A DNA stretch of 64,000 nt from JBBQLG01 sp964251665 (GTDB lineage: Bacteria; Bacteroidota; Bacteroidia; Cytophagales; Spirosomataceae), in the NCBI GenBank assembly GCA_964251665.1, contig CAXUKO010000002.1, positions 496,001 to 560,000 on the forward strand, read 5' to 3'. Every line of letters starts with the position of its first letter. Position 1 is the stretch's first letter. The notes below the pieces were generated by a model, which was not told the DNA's origin, made no database searches, and worked only from the letters and a program-made list of their open reading frames with translations. Made by a program: the position numbers and the translations under genes. This document shows, in pieces, positions 7,455-17,507 of this stretch.

Positions 7455-8336
7455 ATGAAGTGTTTTTTTGCTTTTAAAGAAAGCAATGATGTGAATCATT
7501 CTTACGATCAACTGTTAAAAGTCTCAGTCTATTCTGCTATAAAAAATACTGATCTGGACTTATATTGTCTTTTTGACGGACAACCCAATGAAACCACTCA
7601 ATGGCTACAGCAAAAGGGAGTTACAGTTATACATCACCGGAGTTGTTTTTATGATAAAATCAAGGAAATCACGCTTGACAAGATTGGGAATCCGGATTAT
7701 CTAAACATAGGAGCTGGAGCCTTCCTACGCGTCGAAATACCGACAATAATGCAGGATTTAGGATTTACGGATAAGTATGTTCTTTATACTGACTGCGATG
7801 TAATGTTTCAGCGGAATGTGGCTGAAGGTTTAGTTCACATTCAACCCCGCTATTTTGCGGTGGCACCAGAGTTTCATATAAATGACTTCCAGCGTATGAA
7901 TTCGGGTGTAATGGTGATGAATGTGGAGAGTTTGTTAGAAAAAGACCTGGCTTTCTGCAAATTCACATCAGACCACCTGGATGAATTCATTCCGGGATAC
8001 AGGGAGCCTGTTCGGGCTGCTTTTCTGGCTTATTGGCTTAATGGACGGCTTCGCTTTCATCCTACTTGGGACCAAAGTGCCTACCATCGTTTTTTTAGGC
8101 AAAATTGGTCAGGGTTACCACTTTGGAACAGATTACCTACCCATTATAATTGGAAACCATATTGGGGAGATGGCAGTCAGGCCGATATTATTCATCTCCA
8201 CGGTCCCAAACCTAACCAGGCTAAATTGTTTGCTTCAGATAATATTCCTGTTAATCTGCAACCGTTAATTCCTTTAGCAACACCAGGCTATTTCCAAAGT
8301 AGTCAGGTTTGGAACGAAATATGGGAAGAGTTATAG
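7455..8336 (+). CDS. Family 8 glycosyltransferase
   Basis: A 293-residue protein of the GT8 (LgtC/glycogenin-like) family, which transfers a hexose from UDP-sugar with retention, usually to lipopolysaccharide or surface glycan. The metal-binding DxD is YTDCDVMF (Asp113, Asp115), followed by MNSGVMVMN and the C-terminal HLHGPKP motif starting at His247. There is no signal peptide or membrane segment. The DNA is visibly richer in A and T than the flanking genes, and the gene stands alone between unrelated genes, which suggests acquisition by transfer. The acceptor sugar cannot be told from the sequence. Confidence 0.88.
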   Translation: MKCFFAFKESNDVNHSYDQLLKVSVYSAIKNTDLDLYCLFDGQPNETTQWLQQKGVTVIHHRSCFYDKIKEITLDKIGNPDYLNIGAGAFLRVEIPTIMQDLGFTDKYVLYTDCDVMFQRNVAEGLVHIQPRYFAVAPEFHINDFQRMNSGVMVMNVESLLEKDLAFCKFTSDHLDEFIPGYREPVRAAFLAYWLNGRLRFHPTWDQSAYHRFFRQNWSGLPLWNRLPTHYNWKPYWGDGSQADIIHLHGPKPNQAKLFASDNIPVNLQPLIPLATPGYFQSSQVWNEIWEEL

Positions 8337-8444
8337 CATTTGGGCGAGTTCAGAACAGTACGCAATGATGCGAATAATTTATACTACTCTATTCATTTGC
8401 GGCCTTTCGCATAAAGCACTGATGCAATGCTTGGTAAGGCGTCT

Positions 8445-9176
8445 TTATTCGACAATCTTAAACGTAGCCTTCGCCTGCACACGGCTTAGCGCGTTGAAAT
8501 GCCACCACTCGTATTCGATGGGGCTGAAACCCGCCTGACGCATGACCGTACGTAGTAACCGCCGGTTTTCTACCTGCTGCCGGGTTAACTGTCTCGCTTT
8601 TAACAACTCAGCTTCCTGGCTTGGATAAGCCAATGGCCCGAAATAATCAAATTTAGTGCCCATGTCCAGCGGTTTAGCCTGACCACCTCGTTCGTCAACG
8701 CGGGCGATGGTCAGGTCTACGGCGCAGCCATAATTATGGATTGAACCAATACGCGGATCGGCAACGTACGTTTGTCGTACCGTTGGTGTGTACTGCGGCA
8801 GGGCATTCCAGAGATTCCACTGTACCGACCGGGGGCGGGCCGCATCGTACACCAGCAGTCGTAAATCAGGGTGTTTAGCGATCAGAAGCGCATTGGCTTC
8901 GGCCAGTTTTCGGGCCGCCATCGGTTGCAGGTAAGCACGGGTTAGATCGCCGTACACATCTTTCTTGACAAAATTATCGGTTGTCGAATACTTGAGATCA
9001 ACCTGAATCCTCGAATCAACCGCCTGCACATTAACAAGCCCCTGCCGAATCATGGCCTGCTCGGCAGCGGGTAGGGACTGGGCGAAACCCGCGCTGATTA
9101 CCAATAGAGAAAGACAACCAATAAAGGCCGGTATTCGTCTGCGTCGGTCGGGGAGGGGGAGAATTGGTAAGGGCAT
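8445..9176 (-). CDS. D-alanyl-D-alanine dipeptidase, VanX/DdpX type (peptidase M15D)
   Basis: A 243-residue secreted zinc dipeptidase expected to hydrolyse D-Ala-D-Ala. The N-terminus has an arginine-rich region and a hydrophobic stretch ending near AGFAQS, a signal peptide. Zinc and catalytic motifs are present: SIHNYGCAVDLTI (His and Asp ligands) and YEWWHFN (catalytic Glu and ligand His). The DAARPRSVQ segment carries the substrate-binding arginine. With a periplasmic location and no vanHA neighbours it is more likely a peptidoglycan turnover enzyme than a vancomycin-resistance enzyme. It is convergent with the GT8 gene and divergent from the next gene. Confidence 0.9.
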   Translation of the reverse strand: MPLPILPLPDRRRRIPAFIGCLSLLVISAGFAQSLPAAEQAMIRQGLVNVQAVDSRIQVDLKYSTTDNFVKKDVYGDLTRAYLQPMAARKLAEANALLIAKHPDLRLLVYDAARPRSVQWNLWNALPQYTPTVRQTYVADPRIGSIHNYGCAVDLTIARVDERGGQAKPLDMGTKFDYFGPLAYPSQEAELLKARQLTRQQVENRRLLRTVMRQAGFSPIEYEWWHFNALSRVQAKATFKIVE

Positions 9177-9271
9177 AAGTGGCTGAAAGTTGGGCGGGCG
9201 TTTGGGGCTGAATTACAGTACTGTGTCTTGTAAACAGGCACCCGACGAATTCAGCCTGCAAAGAACGTAAA

Positions 9272-9301
9272 TTGAAAGTTGGGTAAAAACAGGCTATTTT
9301 G
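9272..9301 (+). promoter_or_regulatory. Possible promoter of the SpmA/SpmB-like gene
   Basis: TTG at 9272-9274, a 20-base spacer and TATTTTG at 9295-9301 resemble the Bacteroidota promoter, with one base fewer than the TAnnTTTG consensus. It lies 33 bases before the start codon at 9334. Confidence 0.4.
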
Positions 9302-9333
9302 CCTACTGCCTTTTACCGACAAACCCCGCTCTG

Positions 9334-10569
9334 ATGGCCCTGAACTACATTTGGCTCCTCTTTTTTGTTATTGCTTTCGCCGTCGCCCTGTTTAAACTAA
9401 TCGTTTTTGGGGATACCGAAATTTTTAAAATTATAGTGGAAGGCCTGTTTGAGTCGTCCAAGACCGCCGTGATGGATATTGCGCTGCCTTTAGCCGGGGT
9501 GATGACGTTTTTTCTGGGACTGCTCAATATTGGCGAAAAAGCAGGCGCTATCAACTTTCTGGCCCGGGTGATTGGCCCGTTCTTCAACAAGCTTTTCCCC
9601 GAGGTACCGGCCGGTCATCCGGCAAATGGGCAGATGATTATGAATTTCTCGGCGAATATGCTGGGTCTTGACAATGCTGCAACTCCCTTTGGGTTAAAGG
9701 CGATGCAGAGTTTACAAAGCCTTAACCCCACGCCCGAAACCGCTTCGAACGCACAGATTATGTTTTTGGTACTGCACACCTCCGGCCTGACCATTATTCC
9801 GATCACGGTAATGGCGCAGCGGGCCGTTTTGGGCGCTACTGATCCGTCCGATATTTTTATTCCCTGCCTGATTGCTACCTACGTAGCCACCGTCTTCAGC
9901 ATGTCGATGGTCGCCATTAAGCAGCGGATCAACCTGTTAAATGCCACTGTACTGGGCTGGATCGGGGGCGTTACCACACTCATTGGCGGCTTGTTGTGGT
10001 TTTTGTCGACCAAAACTAAAGCGGAGATCGAAATTATTTCTAAAGTGGCGGGTAACCTGATCCTGATGCTGATCATTGTCTCCTTTCTGCTCGGAGCAGT
10101 TCGCAAAAAGGTTGATCTGTTTACCACATTCATCGAAGGTGCCAAAGGCGGTTTCGACACCTCCGTGCGTATTATTCCTTATTTGGTCGGGATGCTGGTA
10201 GCTATTGGGGCATTTCGTAACGCCGGTGCTATGGATTATCTCGTGGGTGGTTTGAAATACCTGTTCGCGCTGACGGGTCTGGATACCGACTTCATGGATG
10301 CCCTTCCGGTTGCGCTGATGCGTCCACTGAGTGGTTCCGGCTCACGTGCACTGATGATTGATGCCATGAAGCAGTTTGGACCGGACTCGTTCGCCGGGCG
10401 GCTCGTGTGTATGTTTCAGGGATCGGCTGACACCACTTTCTATATTGTTGCGCTGTATTTCGGCTCGGTTGGCATTAAAAATACACGGTATGCCATCCCG
10501 TTTGGATTGTTGGCTGATCTGGCCGGTGTAGTGGCCGCAACGACGCTGGCCTATTTTTTCTTTCATTAA
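9334..10569 (+). CDS. Nucleoside-recognition (Gate) domain membrane protein, SpmA/SpmB fusion type
   Basis: A 411-residue integral membrane protein with two consecutive Gate/nucleoside-recognition domains. The first half resembles SpmA (NFSANMLGLDNAATPFGLKAM, FLVLHTSGLTIIPI) and the second half resembles SpmB (PYLVGMLVAIGAFRNAG, RPLSGSGSRALMIDAM, CMFQGSADTTFYIVALYFGSVG). In Bacillus, SpmA and SpmB are separate proteins acting in spore core dehydration. In non-sporulating Bacteroidota the fused form is common, and its transported solute is not established. About eight to ten hydrophobic segments are visible. A clear terminator follows. Confidence 0.85.
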   Translation: MALNYIWLLFFVIAFAVALFKLIVFGDTEIFKIIVEGLFESSKTAVMDIALPLAGVMTFFLGLLNIGEKAGAINFLARVIGPFFNKLFPEVPAGHPANGQMIMNFSANMLGLDNAATPFGLKAMQSLQSLNPTPETASNAQIMFLVLHTSGLTIIPITVMAQRAVLGATDPSDIFIPCLIATYVATVFSMSMVAIKQRINLLNATVLGWIGGVTTLIGGLLWFLSTKTKAEIEIISKVAGNLILMLIIVSFLLGAVRKKVDLFTTFIEGAKGGFDTSVRIIPYLVGMLVAIGAFRNAGAMDYLVGGLKYLFALTGLDTDFMDALPVALMRPLSGSGSRALMIDAMKQFGPDSFAGRLVCMFQGSADTTFYIVALYFGSVGIKNTRYAIPFGLLADLAGVVAATTLAYFFFH

Positions 10570-10605
10570 TCAGTACTGAATATTACTTGTAGGCACAGTA
10601 TTTGT

Positions 10606-10655
10606 AACGGTTTACTTGAATTGAAAAATTCAAAGTGAACCGTTTTTGTTTTTTG
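10606..10655 (+). terminator. Rho-independent terminator
   Basis: AACGGTTTACTTGAATT (10606-10622) pairs with AATTCAAAGTGAACCGTT (10627-10644), with a one-base bulge and a short A-rich loop, and runs into a T-rich tract (TTTTTGTTTTTT). It lies about 40 bases after the SpmA/SpmB-like gene. Confidence 0.85.
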
Positions 10656-11004
10656 GTAATATATGTGTTTGCGAAATGATGTATATACTTAGGCAACTTA
10701 TGGGTAAGGATAATTTTGGACCGGTTATTGCAACTCTCGTACCGGTAAGCTACTTCGTTGATAGATATAGTGTTAGAGTTTTTAGGAAAGTAAATTTATT
10801 AAAAGGTAGTACAAGAAAACTATACTGATTTTGTGGACAAACGAATTAAATTTTATTTAAGTATATAATACCTCACAGAATAATTTATTGGGTATTGTAA
10901 AACCAAATTTAATTTGTTTTTAGGGGTAATTGGGTGCTGTTTTGCCATTTAGTAAGTTTTTTGAGTAAACGTTGTTTTTTTCATAAAGAAATTCGTGCAC
11001 ATCT
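10656..11004. other. AT-rich intergenic region upstream of the secreted hydrolase gene
   Basis: About 350 bases of strongly AT-rich DNA. The only open frame is about 60 codons (10646-10828), lacks a recognisable product and overlaps the terminator, so it is not called as a gene. The promoter of the gene at 11005 must lie here, but I see no convincing TTG/TAnnTTTG pair. Confidence 0.6.
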
Positions 11005-14000
11005 ATGGTACGTTTATTTAACGCTACGGCCCATGCTCTGCTTTGGTGCCTGTTGATTGTCTTGTTCGGGTCAGCAACGGCCTACGCATCGAAGCCCATT
11101 AAGCCAAAAAAGGTAGCGGCATCCGCTGTTCCTGAGGAGCAGCAACGGTATTTGATGTACGTATTTTACAACACAGGGTATTATGATGATCCCAACTTTA
11201 ACTGGAGCAATATTGAGACAGCTATCAAAAATGGTTGTAACGGAGTTGAACTCTGTGTGCCCTGGGATGAAATCTACCCCACCCGAAACGGGCCAGCCAA
11301 CTGGGCAACCTTAGATAAGCAGATTGACCGTATCGTTCAATTGGGCGCTAAAGTTGCGTTGCGTGTTGCCGTGCATCGTACGTATGACCGTGCGGATGCC
11401 TTCTGGGCAGATGAAAATGGGGCACATACTTACAAAGGAGAGTATTTATACAAGCAGAATTCGCGTCAGTTTAGCCCGGGTCACCAGCCCACTGTTGACT
11501 TAGCGAGTGATTTTGTGAAGCAGGTCGCTCAGCGTTATAGTACACGTCAGCAGCAGGGGCAAATTTTATTCATGGCCGTAACGAACTCGCCCATTTTGGA
11601 GCAGGAGTACTCAGCCACAAGTATGATTCGGTATCAGGCAGGAGAAACGCTGACGGTTACTGACTATAGTACATCGATGATTGCAGGTTTTCGGGCCTGG
11701 TTAACAGCACGCTACGGCACTGTTTCAGCACTCAGTGCAGCCTGGGGTATTGGCTATGCCCGCTTCAACGATATCTATCCGCCTGGTATGTACGCCAGCG
11801 ACCCCTATCAGGCATTTGTCGGTAAGGCCGGTAAGGACTGGTACACGTACCGCCACATCGTGCATAAATCGTTTGTAGATCAGACAACGCAGGCCATAAA
11901 ATCGGCCAATAGTTCGTATAAGGTTATCAATGAACACGGGTCAGTATTCGATGGGCAGAGCTTGTTCCGCGGGGTATTAGGTTTCAAAAATTACGCCCAA
12001 AACACGGATGGTGTAAAGGTAAATGACGCACCCAGTTACATCCACCCGTTTTCGATGGATTTAGTCAGGAGTAACCTGGCCACTGGTAAATGGGTGATGA
12101 ATGAAGTGGATGGTATTGATTATGCACGCGTTGGATTGAATGCATACACTGATCAGGTTACGCAGAGTTTTCAACACGGTGCCAAAGTGGTGTTATTCGC
12201 CAATTTCGCTGATGCAGGAGGTGTTGATTATATGCGACAAGTTATACAGCGGGTACGTTCGCAGGGGTGGATGGATAAGCCGGTGCCCGATTTTGTTCCT
12301 GTTGGTGTACTGCCGCTACAACTATCCCAACTGGTAGAAAAAGGGTATAGCCAATTAAATGTGGCTGGCCAATGGACTCAGATATACAATCAGAACGGTA
12401 ATCAACCCGTGCGAATACCTATCGACGAGGACCTGCTGAATGATACACCAACACCAACTCAGCCTACCCCTACGACCGTTACCACCGCTGGAGCGCTGAC
12501 CTTGCTCACCCCGACGGTGGACTGCTCGGCCAGTACACTGACTTTCCGCACCAGCGGGGGGGATGGCACGCCCATCGAGTACTTCGCAGCCGGATTGACT
12601 GTGTGGAGCACCAACCCGACGGTACGGCTGGAAACCTGGCAGCGGGTGGGCACCACTACCTATACCCTCCACGCCCGTCAGAGCGGTAAAGAAGTTGGTA
12701 CCCTGGACTACACCCCTAACTGTTTAACCACCCCCACGCCACCGGTGACGCCCCCGGCCANNNNNNNNNNNNNNNNNNNNNNNNNNNNNNNNNNNNNNNN
12801 NNNNNNNNNNNNNNNNNNNNNNNNNNNNNNNNNNNNNNNNNNNNNNNNNNNNNNNNNNNNGTAACCTGCCGGTGGGTTTGAGCTTTGATCCGGTCACGCG
12901 GGTCATCAGCGGGACACCGCTGCTGGTCGGGAGTAATGCGGTGACGGTGACAGTGACGGACAACAATGGGGCTACGGCGCAGACGAGCTTTACCCTACAG
13001 GTGCTGTCACCAGGCACGCTCGTACCACCGACACCTATCCAGACGCTGCCGCCAGCGATCACACCGCCAGCGCCCACAACGGTCACAGCGCCCACACCCG
13101 TTACCGCAACTGCTGCGCTGACCTTGCTTACCCCGACGGTGGACTGCTCGGCCAGCACGCTGACCTTCCGCACCAGCGGGGGCGATGGCACGCCCATCGA
13201 GTACTTCGCAGCCGGATTGACTGTGTGGAGCACCAACCCGACGGTACGGCTGGAAACCTGGCAGCGGGTGGGCACCACTACCTATACCCTCCACGCCCGT
13301 CAGAGCGGTAAAGAAGTTGGTACCCTGGACTACACCCCTAACTGTTTAACCACGCCTACCCCCCCGGCTACAACCGCTCCGCCATCCCCACCGGCCAACA
13401 AGGTTCCGGTGCTGGTAACGGCCATCGGCAGTCAGACGGCTACGCTGGCCCGGGCGTACAGCCTGGCTATTCCGGCCACTACGTTTACTGATCTCGATGG
13501 ACAGCTGGTAAGCTGGGCGGTGAGCAACCTGCCGGTGGGCCTAAGCTTTGATGCGGGCACCCGGGTCATCAGCGGGACACCGCTGCTTGTCGGGAGTAAT
13601 GTGGTGACGGTGACGGTGACGGACAACAACGGCGCTACAATGCTGCTCACCTTCACGCTCCAGGTGGTCGACAATAAACCGCAGCCGCTGACGATGACAA
13701 CACCGGATTTTGATTGCATAACGGGGGTGGTCGTCTTCAAAACCGCCGGGGGCGATGGTACGCCGATTGATTACTTCGCCGTGGGGATCAAGCCTTGGAG
13801 TTCAAGCCCAGTCGGTTTTATTGATCCCTGGCAGCGCAAAGGTGTCACCTTCCACCTACAGGCTCGACAGAGCAATTATGAGGTGACGTATGACTACACG
13901 ACTACCTGTTCCACAACGTCGGCTTCCGGCAGTCGTTTGGCAAGTCCCGAGGCAACTCCTGAAACAGTTACCTGGCAGGCATGGCCAAATCCATTCGAGC

Positions 14001-14221
14001 AGGAGCTGACCATAACGGTACCAGCTACGGTCAAGGCCGGTCAACTGCGGGTGAATTTGACTACGATTAGTGGACTTAACCAGGAAACAGCTATCGAATC
14101 GACACGGGTTGAGGAAGGTAAACTGCGCTTGAGTATGCCTAAATTACAGTCCGGCCTGTACTTCCTGCGGATTTATGACGGCGATCAACCGGTACAGACG
14201 CTGAAAGTGTTGAAAAAATAA
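11005..14221 (+). CDS. Secreted TIM-barrel glycoside-hydrolase-like protein with repeated modules and T9SS sorting domain (interrupted by gap)
   Basis: Residues 1-30 form a signal peptide. Residues about 45-440 resemble a GH42-like beta-galactosidase TIM barrel (FNWSNIETAIKNGCNGVELCVPWDEIYP; NEHGSVFDG; MNEVDGIDYARVG), but I cannot place it in a family with certainty. Then follow a roughly 75-residue module bounded by VDC and PNC cysteines, a putative Ig (He_PIG) domain, a second copy of each, and a third diverged copy of the Cys module. The C-terminus (WPNPFEQELTITVP to YDGDQPVQTLKVLKK) is a type IX secretion sorting domain, so the protein is exported and cell-surface or free. One hundred N at 12761-12860 lie inside the repeats; the frames on the two sides differ only because the gap size is arbitrary. 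Confidence 0.8.
12493..12730 (+). repeat. Near-identical internal repeat, copy A
   Basis: These 238 bases match 13115-13352 with five differences counted by eye, about 98 percent. The repeat encodes the Cys-bounded module of the secreted hydrolase-like protein. The assembly gap begins 30 bases later. Confidence 0.9.
12761..12860. other. Assembly gap of 100 N
   Basis: Exactly 100 undetermined bases, a placeholder length. Flanking sequence aligned to the second repeat unit suggests about 126 missing bases (equivalent to 13398-13523) if one unit spans the gap, and 126 would keep the reading frame. Confidence 0.95.
13115..13352 (+). repeat. Near-identical internal repeat, copy B
   Basis: This is the second copy of the 238-base repeat at 12493-12730. 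A third, diverged copy of the same protein module is encoded at about 13690-13910. Confidence 0.9.
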
Positions 14222-14233
14222 GCCAACTTCCTG

Positions 14234-14269
14234 CATAGCGCATAACCAGACCTCTGGTTATGCGCTATG
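14234..14269. terminator. 17-bp perfect hairpin after the secreted hydrolase gene
   Basis: CATAGCGCATAACCAGA (14234-14250) is exactly complementary to 14253-14269, with a two-base loop, 13 bases after the stop codon. No T run follows on the plus strand, so it is a strong stem of probable terminator or mRNA-end function. Confidence 0.7.
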
Positions 14270-14457
14270 GCCGGGAGGCTACAGCTGTGAAGCTGATAAG
14301 GAATACGTTGGAGGCCGGGAGCTTAGGCTGCCCCGAACACATTCTCGGGTTTGAGGGCAACCGGACATAGGAGCATGCAATAACCTAAAGTCCGCTGTTT
14401 TGTGTCGGTAGCCGATAGTTTCCTTATTTTTAAGCCTTCATTTCAATTGTCTGCTAC

Positions 14458-17400
14458 ATGGCTCGTATCTGTCGGCTTACGCTGATGTTGCTTCTTCCCG
14501 GTTTTAGCTGGTTTACCAGCGCTGCTCAATCTGTTACACCTGCTTTTCTGACTGCCTCGTCACATCGATGGGCAGATTCGGTTTTTAATGCGCTATCGCC
14601 CGACGAACGTATTGCTCAACTGATCATGGTGGCCGGCTACTCCAACCGAACTCCTGCCTACGAGGATTCGCTTACGGCCCTCATCAGTCAATATAAACTC
14701 GGGGGCGTGGTGTTTTTTCAGGGCGGACCCGTACGGCAGGCCCGCCTTAACAACCGCCTGCAGGCCAGTTCGCGGGTGCCGCTGCTGGTGGCAATGGATG
14801 CCGAATGGGGGTTGGCCATGCGCCTGGACAGTACGGTGCGCTTTCCGTACCAGATGACGCTGGGTGCGCTGCCGCCGGGCAATGAATCCCTGCTTTATGA
14901 GATGGGGGCCGATCTGGCCCGGCAGTGTCGCCGGTTAGGCGTACACGTCAACTTCGCCCCCGTGGTCGATGTCAATAACAACCCAAACAACCCGGTTATC
15001 AACTTTCGCTCCTTCGGCGAAAACCGTGATAACGTAGCCACAAAAGCACTGGCCTATCTGGGAGGAATGCAGAGTCAGCGGCTATTAACTTCGCTAAAGC
15101 ACTTCCCCGGTCACGGAGATACCGGTACCGATTCGCATTTTGATTTGCCCGTGATTACCAAGAGCCGGGCGCAGTTGGATTCGCTCGAACTGTATCCGTT
15201 TCGGAAACTCATCAGCGCCGGGGCCAGTGGCGTGATGGTGGCGCACCTCAGCATCCCAAGTTTAGACAGTACCCGCAACCTGCCTTCGACCCTGTCGCCG
15301 GCTATTGTGACGAACCTGCTCCGCAACGAACTACAATTCAAGGGATTGATATTTTCGGATGCCATGAACATGAAGGGCGTCACCAAAAACTATCCGTCCG
15401 GTATTGCAGACCGGATGGGCCTGGAAGCGGGCATGGATGTACTGGAATTTACCGAGGATGTTCCCCGCGCTATCGCCGAAGTAAAGCAGGCTGTTGCCGA
15501 GGGTAAACTTAGTCAGACGTCGCTCGATGACCGGTGCCTTAAAGTATTACTGGCCAAAGCCTGGGTTGGGTTAGACCATTACCAGCCCGTTTCCCTGACC
15601 AATCTGGTGGCTGACCTGAATCAGCCCGCATCGGACCTGCTGAACCGTCAGCTTACGGAGCGCAGCCTGACTGTGCTGAAAAATGAGCCGGCTGCCGGGC
15701 CTCAGCCGGTAAACGCGCAGGCGACCATGACGCGGCTGCCGGGTAAGTCCACACCCGTGCCAACGGCTCTGTTACCACTGCGGGCCCTGGAAACGCTGCG
15801 GATTGCGTCGGTATCGGTCGAAGCGGATCAGGAAACAAAGTTTCAGCAGATGCTGGGTAACTACACGCAGGTAGATCCGTTTCTGCTGTCGTCGCGCTCC
15901 GATTCGGCTGCCGTTGTGCGGGTGTTCGACACGCTGAATACGTATAACCTCGTGCTGGTGGGCGTCCATCTGAACAACATCCGTCCGGGTAAATACGGGC
16001 TGCAGGCTAAAACGGCCGACCTCGTGCGGCAACTCATAAAAACCGGCAAGGCGGTGGTCACCGTATTTGGCAATGCCTACGCGCTGGATAAATTCCCGGC
16101 GCTGGATTCGGCCCGGGCGGTACTGCTGGCTTATCAACTGACGCCATTTACCGAAGAATTATCGGCACAGGCTATTTTCGGGGCTATTCCCACCGGGGGT
16201 AAACTCCCCGTTTCGGTCAATGCACGTTACCGGCTCGGCGACGGCCTGCCGACTCCTGCCATTGGTCGGCTTAAATACACCATTCCCGAAGAAGTGGGCG
16301 TCGATTCGCGGATGTTGACGCAACGCGTGGATTCAGTCGTCAATGTAGGACTTACAGCGCGGGCGTTTCCGGGTGCAGTGGTACAGATGGCCGTTGCCGG
16401 TAAGGTTATTTTTCGCAAAGCCTACGGCAAACCAACGTATGAAAGCAGCGAGCCGACGCATCTGGACGACCTGTACGACTTAGCTTCGGTAACCAAGGTA
16501 AGCACCTCAACGCCCGCCCTGATGCGGCTGGTGGATGAAGGGAAATTCGACCTGAACAGCACGATGGCTACTTATTTGCCTGACTTCAGTAAATCGAACA
16601 AAGCTACTATCGGCTGGCGCGACGTGCTGACGCATCAGGCCCGGCTGAAGGCCTGGATTCCGTTCTGGCGCGAAGCGATAAACCCGGACGGCTCGTTTAA
16701 GCCGAATACGTTTAGCAAAACGCGGTCGCGGAAGTTTTCCATCGAGGTGACTGACAGTCTATTTCTGTACCGGAACTACCCAAAAACGATTTACGCCGAG
16801 ATCCGCGACTCTCCGCTTAATGCCAAAAAAGAGTACGTCTACAGCGATTTGTCGTTTTATCTCTATCCCGGGATCGTTAAGAAACTAACTGGCCTGAATT
16901 TTGAAGAGTACCTGAAGAGCACGTTCTACCGGCCACTCGGTGCCACTACGCTGACGTATCAGCCGCGCCGGTTTTATCCGCTGAACCGCATCGCGCCGAC
17001 CGAATACGACTCGCTGTTCCGGCATACGCTTATTCACGGGCGGGTGCATGACGAGGGGGCGGCAATGCTCGATGGCATATCGGGCCATGCCGGACTGTTT
17101 GGCTCGGCCAATGACCTGATGAAACTGATGCAGATGTACGAACAGCAGGGCCAGTATGGCGGTCAGCAGTTTATTTCGGCAAAGACGCTGACGGAGTTTA
17201 CCCGCTATCAGTTTCCTGAACTGGGCAACCGGCGCGGGCTTGGCTTTGAGAAACCGTCTTATAAATTCTCGGGTAACGCCCCCCGCTCGGCCAGTGCGTC
17301 GAGTTTTGGGCACTCGGGCTTTACGGGCACGTTCGTGTGGATGGACCCGGCCTATGACCTTACGTATGTGTTTCTGTCGAACCGCGTTTACCCAACGCGC

Positions 17401-17493
17401 AACAACAATAAAATCACCGAACTGAGTATCCGAACCAACACGGTTGAGGTGCTGTATGACGCCCTGCGACGACGTATGCCGACGGGTTTATAA
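14458..17493 (+). CDS. GH3 beta-N-acetylglucosaminidase (NagZ-like) fused to a serine beta-lactamase-family domain
   Basis: A 1,011-residue two-enzyme fusion with an N-terminal signal peptide (MARICRLTLMLLLPGFSWFTSAAQS). Residues about 40-600 are GH3: the KHFPGHGDT motif (Lys214, His215, His219) of bacterial NagZ-type enzymes, and nucleophile Asp301 in FSDAMNMKG. Residues about 620-1005 are a beta-lactamase/penicillin-binding fold: Ser677-x-x-Lys680 in LASVTKVST, a YSD motif near residue 800 and a GHSGFTG motif near the end. It should act on muropeptides or exported glycans in the periplasm; the second domain may be an esterase or DD-peptidase. The next gene starts 14 bases downstream, so they are probably co-transcribed. 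Confidence 0.92.
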   Translation: MARICRLTLMLLLPGFSWFTSAAQSVTPAFLTASSHRWADSVFNALSPDERIAQLIMVAGYSNRTPAYEDSLTALISQYKLGGVVFFQGGPVRQARLNNRLQASSRVPLLVAMDAEWGLAMRLDSTVRFPYQMTLGALPPGNESLLYEMGADLARQCRRLGVHVNFAPVVDVNNNPNNPVINFRSFGENRDNVATKALAYLGGMQSQRLLTSLKHFPGHGDTGTDSHFDLPVITKSRAQLDSLELYPFRKLISAGASGVMVAHLSIPSLDSTRNLPSTLSPAIVTNLLRNELQFKGLIFSDAMNMKGVTKNYPSGIADRMGLEAGMDVLEFTEDVPRAIAEVKQAVAEGKLSQTSLDDRCLKVLLAKAWVGLDHYQPVSLTNLVADLNQPASDLLNRQLTERSLTVLKNEPAAGPQPVNAQATMTRLPGKSTPVPTALLPLRALETLRIASVSVEADQETKFQQMLGNYTQVDPFLLSSRSDSAAVVRVFDTLNTYNLVLVGVHLNNIRPGKYGLQAKTADLVRQLIKTGKAVVTVFGNAYALDKFPALDSARAVLLAYQLTPFTEELSAQAIFGAIPTGGKLPVSVNARYRLGDGLPTPAIGRLKYTIPEEVGVDSRMLTQRVDSVVNVGLTARAFPGAVVQMAVAGKVIFRKAYGKPTYESSEPTHLDDLYDLASVTKVSTSTPALMRLVDEGKFDLNSTMATYLPDFSKSNKATIGWRDVLTHQARLKAWIPFWREAINPDGSFKPNTFSKTRSRKFSIEVTDSLFLYRNYPKTIYAEIRDSPLNAKKEYVYSDLSFYLYPGIVKKLTGLNFEEYLKSTFYRPLGATTLTYQPRRFYPLNRIAPTEYDSLFRHTLIHGRVHDEGAAMLDGISGHAGLFGSANDLMKLMQMYEQQGQYGGQQFISAKTLTEFTRYQFPELGNRRGLGFEKPSYKFSGNAPRSASASSFGHSGFTGTFVWMDPAYDLTYVFLSNRVYPTRNNNKITELSIRTNTVEVLYDALRRRMPTGL

Positions 17494-17507
17494 CGTGTTT
17501 CTGCGCT

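Noticed and set aside
8445..9176. Vancomycin-resistance gene
   Set aside because: Only a VanX-type dipeptidase is present, with a signal peptide and no vanH or vanA ligase genes; peptidoglycan turnover is more likely.
10646..10828. Small 60-codon plus-strand gene
   Set aside because: It overlaps a terminator, lies in AT-rich intergenic DNA and shows no recognisable features.
12761..12860. Frameshift or two separate genes at the N run
   Set aside because: The frame change is explained by the placeholder length of the gap; the domain order continues across it.
12724..13278. Minus-strand frames across the gap and repeats of the secreted hydrolase gene
   Set aside because: They translate through undetermined bases and duplicate themselves because of the repeat; the plus-strand protein is coherent.
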